Shown in pieces: positions 60,646 to 64,000 of a stretch of 64,000 nt of DNA. Positions within the stretch are counted from its first letter, which is position 1. Every line of letters begins with the position of its first letter. The notes beneath the pieces are model-generated. The model made no database searches and was not told the origin of the DNA. It saw nothing but the letters and a program-made list of their open reading frames with translations. Position numbers and translations under genes: made by a program. Location of the stretch: NCBI GenBank assembly GCA_018398805.1, contig JAGFBZ010000258.1, forward strand, positions 3,770,501-3,834,500. Reading direction: 5' to 3'. The stretch is from Hirundichthys speculiger (lineage: Eukaryota > Chordata > Actinopteri > Beloniformes > Exocoetidae).

Positions 60646-63600
60646 TGATGACTAGCAACAAAATGGTGCATACTTGTATAGCACATTTTAACATCATCCA
60701 GGTTGAACGCATAGACTGTATAACAAGAACTGGACAAAGGCTCTGGCTTCAAACCTATATTTCTGAAGCTCTGGTATTGATATTGATATTGTCTGGAGGC
60801 AGAAGTCAGTTAATTAGAGGCCATCCTCCCCGTCTAGCAACCTTTAACCAGTGGACAAAGGGAGCTGTTTCAGGCTGATTTGACCCGATCCCCTCTGGGA
60901 CAACCCAGAGGGGGTCACAGTAGTCTGTTATTGGAGTTAGCAGTACAACAATGATTGTGCTCTATTGGGTCTTCATTACCAGCTTTCACAGACTGCTAAG
61001 GATGTAAAGTGACAAGTAGACCTTTTACATTATATACTTTAACTAAAAATAATTTTACTTGCTGTACATGCTCCACATAAAGACTTTTTTTTCCTTACCA
61101 GGCTGTAGATATGTTTACTTCTGCTGAAAAGTTGGACATTTTAACATGGGAGTTGATGGTGGTTTATCGCCTTCTAGTTGTCACTCAATGAACCAGATGT
61201 TGCCCCTAAGACTTTTCTTTCAAGATATGATCATAAATGTTTGAAGTGCAGTTTAGAATAAGGTTTATGTTTGAGAAAATGGTACTAAATAGATACTAGG
61301 CCTGTGAAATTCTGTAAAGAGCAGAGTCTGTAAGTTTCTGTCTCATTACCCTGAACGTGATGGTGGGTGCAGTTTGAAAACATGTACCTTTATGTTGTCA
61401 GCTTACACAAAAAGTTCTCAAATATCACATTTGACATTAACATTAAAATCTATATGTATGCATGTGTATATGAAAGCCAAATATAAAACTGGAGCTATTT
61501 GTATCCTCCTTCAGATGTTGCATGTAACAGTAATGTTGGCATTGCACCATTCTGTCAGATCAAGTTCATCCTCTGGAGTCAGCATGTATTTCCATTAATG
61601 CTTTATTTTAATTGATACAAATGTTGGTTTTACAGCTTACTGTTGAATCTGTTCAAAAGAAGCACATGAGGTAGAAGGGTAAGCTCCTCTAATTGTCCAG
61701 TCTAAATTATTTGAGTATACACAATCCCTCTTGTTTGAAAATATCAATGCTGCGGATTATTACCAAAAAAAAAACTGATGAAAACAACTGTAGGCTTTTC
61801 TGGATTGCATCCTCCATTGGGTATGAATCTTTGAAAGCATCTCTTCATCGGGCTGGCAGGCTAGTGTTTTGTGTTTCAACACTCATTAAACTGTTTAAAG
61901 ATAAAAGATAGAAATTAATTATATAAAAGTGTGATTAAATCCCATTTGGATTGTGTTTGAAGAGCTGACTTGCTCCGGTTGAACAGTAGCCTTTAATAAG
62001 GTGCTGTGGCCCTAACTATATATTCATAAACTCTCTTTGTAGATCTGCCAGGTAAAATGCCAGCTAATACGTTAGCAGTGGGGCGGTGTAACAACACAGA
62101 GCGCAGGGCTTTGATTGCAGCATTTTAGATTGCTCCAGTGTAATGTAAAAAGGGAGAGCAAAAAAGGAAATATTCATAAGCTGTATTCTTATTTTGAATT
62201 AATATCATAGTTTTGTGATGAACCGGTGTTTGGATGAGCATCTGTGCTCCCAGACTGTGTTCTGTCCCCTCATAAATGATCGGTGCTGTCAGTGCCTACA
62301 GGGAGCCGGGGATGAGACAGAGAGATACATGATGGAAAAATGAAGATTAAGACAGATGAGGGGCACAAAACACCGGAAATGAGACAATGTAAACAGATTT
62401 CGGGTTTAGAGGCAGCAGTTGGAAGAGAGCTACATCTCTACGGGTTGAAATGAAGTAACTACAAGGCAAGTGCCAACATGAGGCTTTAGTGTCCAAGATG
62501 AAGCTTTGGAATATTAATTTGTACAGTAGTCAACCCTCATGGGCTTCTGATAAATATGAACCTATTTATCCAGTCAAAAGGGATTATTTAAATGACTGAA
62601 AGGAGACAGGATAAGAGGGTTTAGTGCCACTCTGCAGAGCACTTTGGTGCACAACCTGAGACTGCTCCTGCTGCTTTTTCCTCTCCTGATCAACAGATGG
62701 CGCTGTGGTTCTTCAAGTGCGTCATTAATGGCATTTAGAATACAACAGACCTGCATGTTGAGGTGGAGCGCAGTCCATCTGATTGAGTTTACAGACAACG
62801 GCACGCTTACATGTAAAAGGAGTGTGCGACTGAGACAGTGAGTTACATAACAGAGACATCCCCTCCTTACCTGTTACTGTCATGTCAAGACAGGAGTGTG
62901 TGTATGAGTGGGAGGGATGTGAGTGAGTAGATTTACTCCAGCACACTCACTTTCTTTGCCAGCATACCCCTTTTGGTTTTCCCTCAGTTTATTTGACTTT
63001 TTTTTTTGTATTTAAGAGACACACTTGCAAACATTTCCCACCTTCTGTCATCGCCATTTTTAAATTGTCTGCTTGTGTCCCACTCTCCAGTTCTCTCTCC
63101 ACCTCCCCGATTCTCAACGCTTTCCAGAGTAATTATGTCCCTCCAGGAACATCTACTGTATACTGACCCTGTTCCAATGTTTTTTCTTTTACAGCTAAAA
63201 TAATGTCTACAGCTATACTTTCATTCCCTCAGATATATTAAGTAGTCTCTAATACATGGGGGTTTTAAGTATTTACTGTATTTTGATATGGTTCCATTTA
63301 ATTTCAAAAGATAGAAGATGGTAAAATATCCAGCAATATCTGATAATTAAGTCGTCACGTCCAGATTTTTGCTAAAGGAGGTTTACTTATCTCTGGCTAT
63401 CTCAAGAGCCTACTTTAGTGTGTGTGAATACGCCATTCCTAAGAACACTGATGTTATCTTAAGAAGAGATTCCAGAGTTAAAACAACCATAAATCTATTA
63501 TTAGAAGGTAACTTTCATTAGGGACCAAGATGATGTGAATCAAAGCAGTTTTGACTGAGAACATAAAATGTGATTGCTATTTTAAGCCTCAGACAAAACT

Positions 63601-64000
63601 TAGAAATGCTATTTTAACTTTGTATGTGGAGAAAAGGTGTATAAAAAGGACTGATTGTGCAGGCATCTCCCTGTATAAAAAGAAATAAAAATAAACCCTC
63701 TGTGACGTCACCTATAGGTTTTCTGAAGAGTGCTTTTTCTTTTTCCTCATACTATACCGCATCAGGAACATGCCCACCTCATGTCACAGTTAGCTTTTTT
63801 AGCTTGGCTGGCTTCGCTCATGCTACCCTATGATGCTAATTAATATTACTTTAGATTCATTCTAATAAAATTTGTCTAAACATTCTCATTTCAAGTGTCG
63901 GTACCAAAACGAGTGCTGCTAGAGCTGAGATGAGGACTAGCTGGGCTCTTCTGGGATAAACCAGATCATTTGTGAGGATAGACCCATTGCAGTTGGACAA
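60646..64000. other. Unannotated right flank
   Basis: AT-rich, no supported gene. At 63699-63745 the motif GTGACGTCACCTATAGG with TTTTCTGAAGAG resembles a dispersed teleost repeat; its ends are not visible. The last 300 bp show nothing further. Confidence 0.4.

Overview
This 64-kb window reads as nuclear DNA of a ray-finned (teleost) fish. It is AT-rich, almost free of long open frames, and densely packed with teleost repeat types: Tc1-like transposons, hAT elements and their short non-autonomous derivatives, and LINEs of the L2/CR1, I-like and RTE types. The only host gene that can be named with confidence is at the left edge: the first coding exon of gpr37 (GPR37, the parkin-associated endothelin-receptor-like GPCR). 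It lies on the minus strand, starts at 926 and runs off the window at base 1 in transmembrane segment 2. The other 63 kb is therefore mostly upstream flank of gpr37.

Layout: 1-926 gpr37 exon 1; 927-1760 its 5' leader and probable promoter; 2.5-3.3 kb a Tc1-like end and an intact-ended hAT element; 5.1-6.1 kb a decayed Tc1 copy; 9.9-12.0 kb a short hAT element, Tc1 remnants and a LINE tail; 12.03-14.88 kb a minus-strand L2-type LINE with an SGNH-esterase ORF1 fused by deletion to the end of its reverse transcriptase; 14.97-16.69 kb a long (TA)n tract abutting an I-like LINE with an almost intact reverse transcriptase; 16.7-17.3 kb a CR1/Rex1-like tail; 24.0-25.8 kb RTE-like and CR1/Rex1-like tails; 28.1-28.7 kb a truncated Tc1 transposase; 37.1-37.5, 40.6-42.2, 44.6-46.0, 49.7-49.9 and 57.3-58.0 kb further hAT-type elements; 47.18-47.56 kb a retroposed insert with a 16-bp target duplication; 48.9-49.6 kb another Tc1 remnant; 50.26-52.55 kb an unclassified 2.3-kb element with about 330-bp inverted termini. 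The rest is unannotatable single-copy-looking DNA with microsatellites.

There is no operon-like or multigene system. The points most worth following are (a) a cluster of minus-strand exon-like blocks with splice signals at 42.49-43.09 kb that may belong to an unrecognised gene, (b) the long-TIR element at 50.3-52.5 kb, whose family I could not assign, (c) the retrocopy at 47.2-47.5 kb, and (d) the hAT elements whose boundaries are fixed by exact target-site duplications. Family names rest on recognising conserved motifs by eye; no database search was run. No rRNA, tRNA, CRISPR array or viral gene was recognised.
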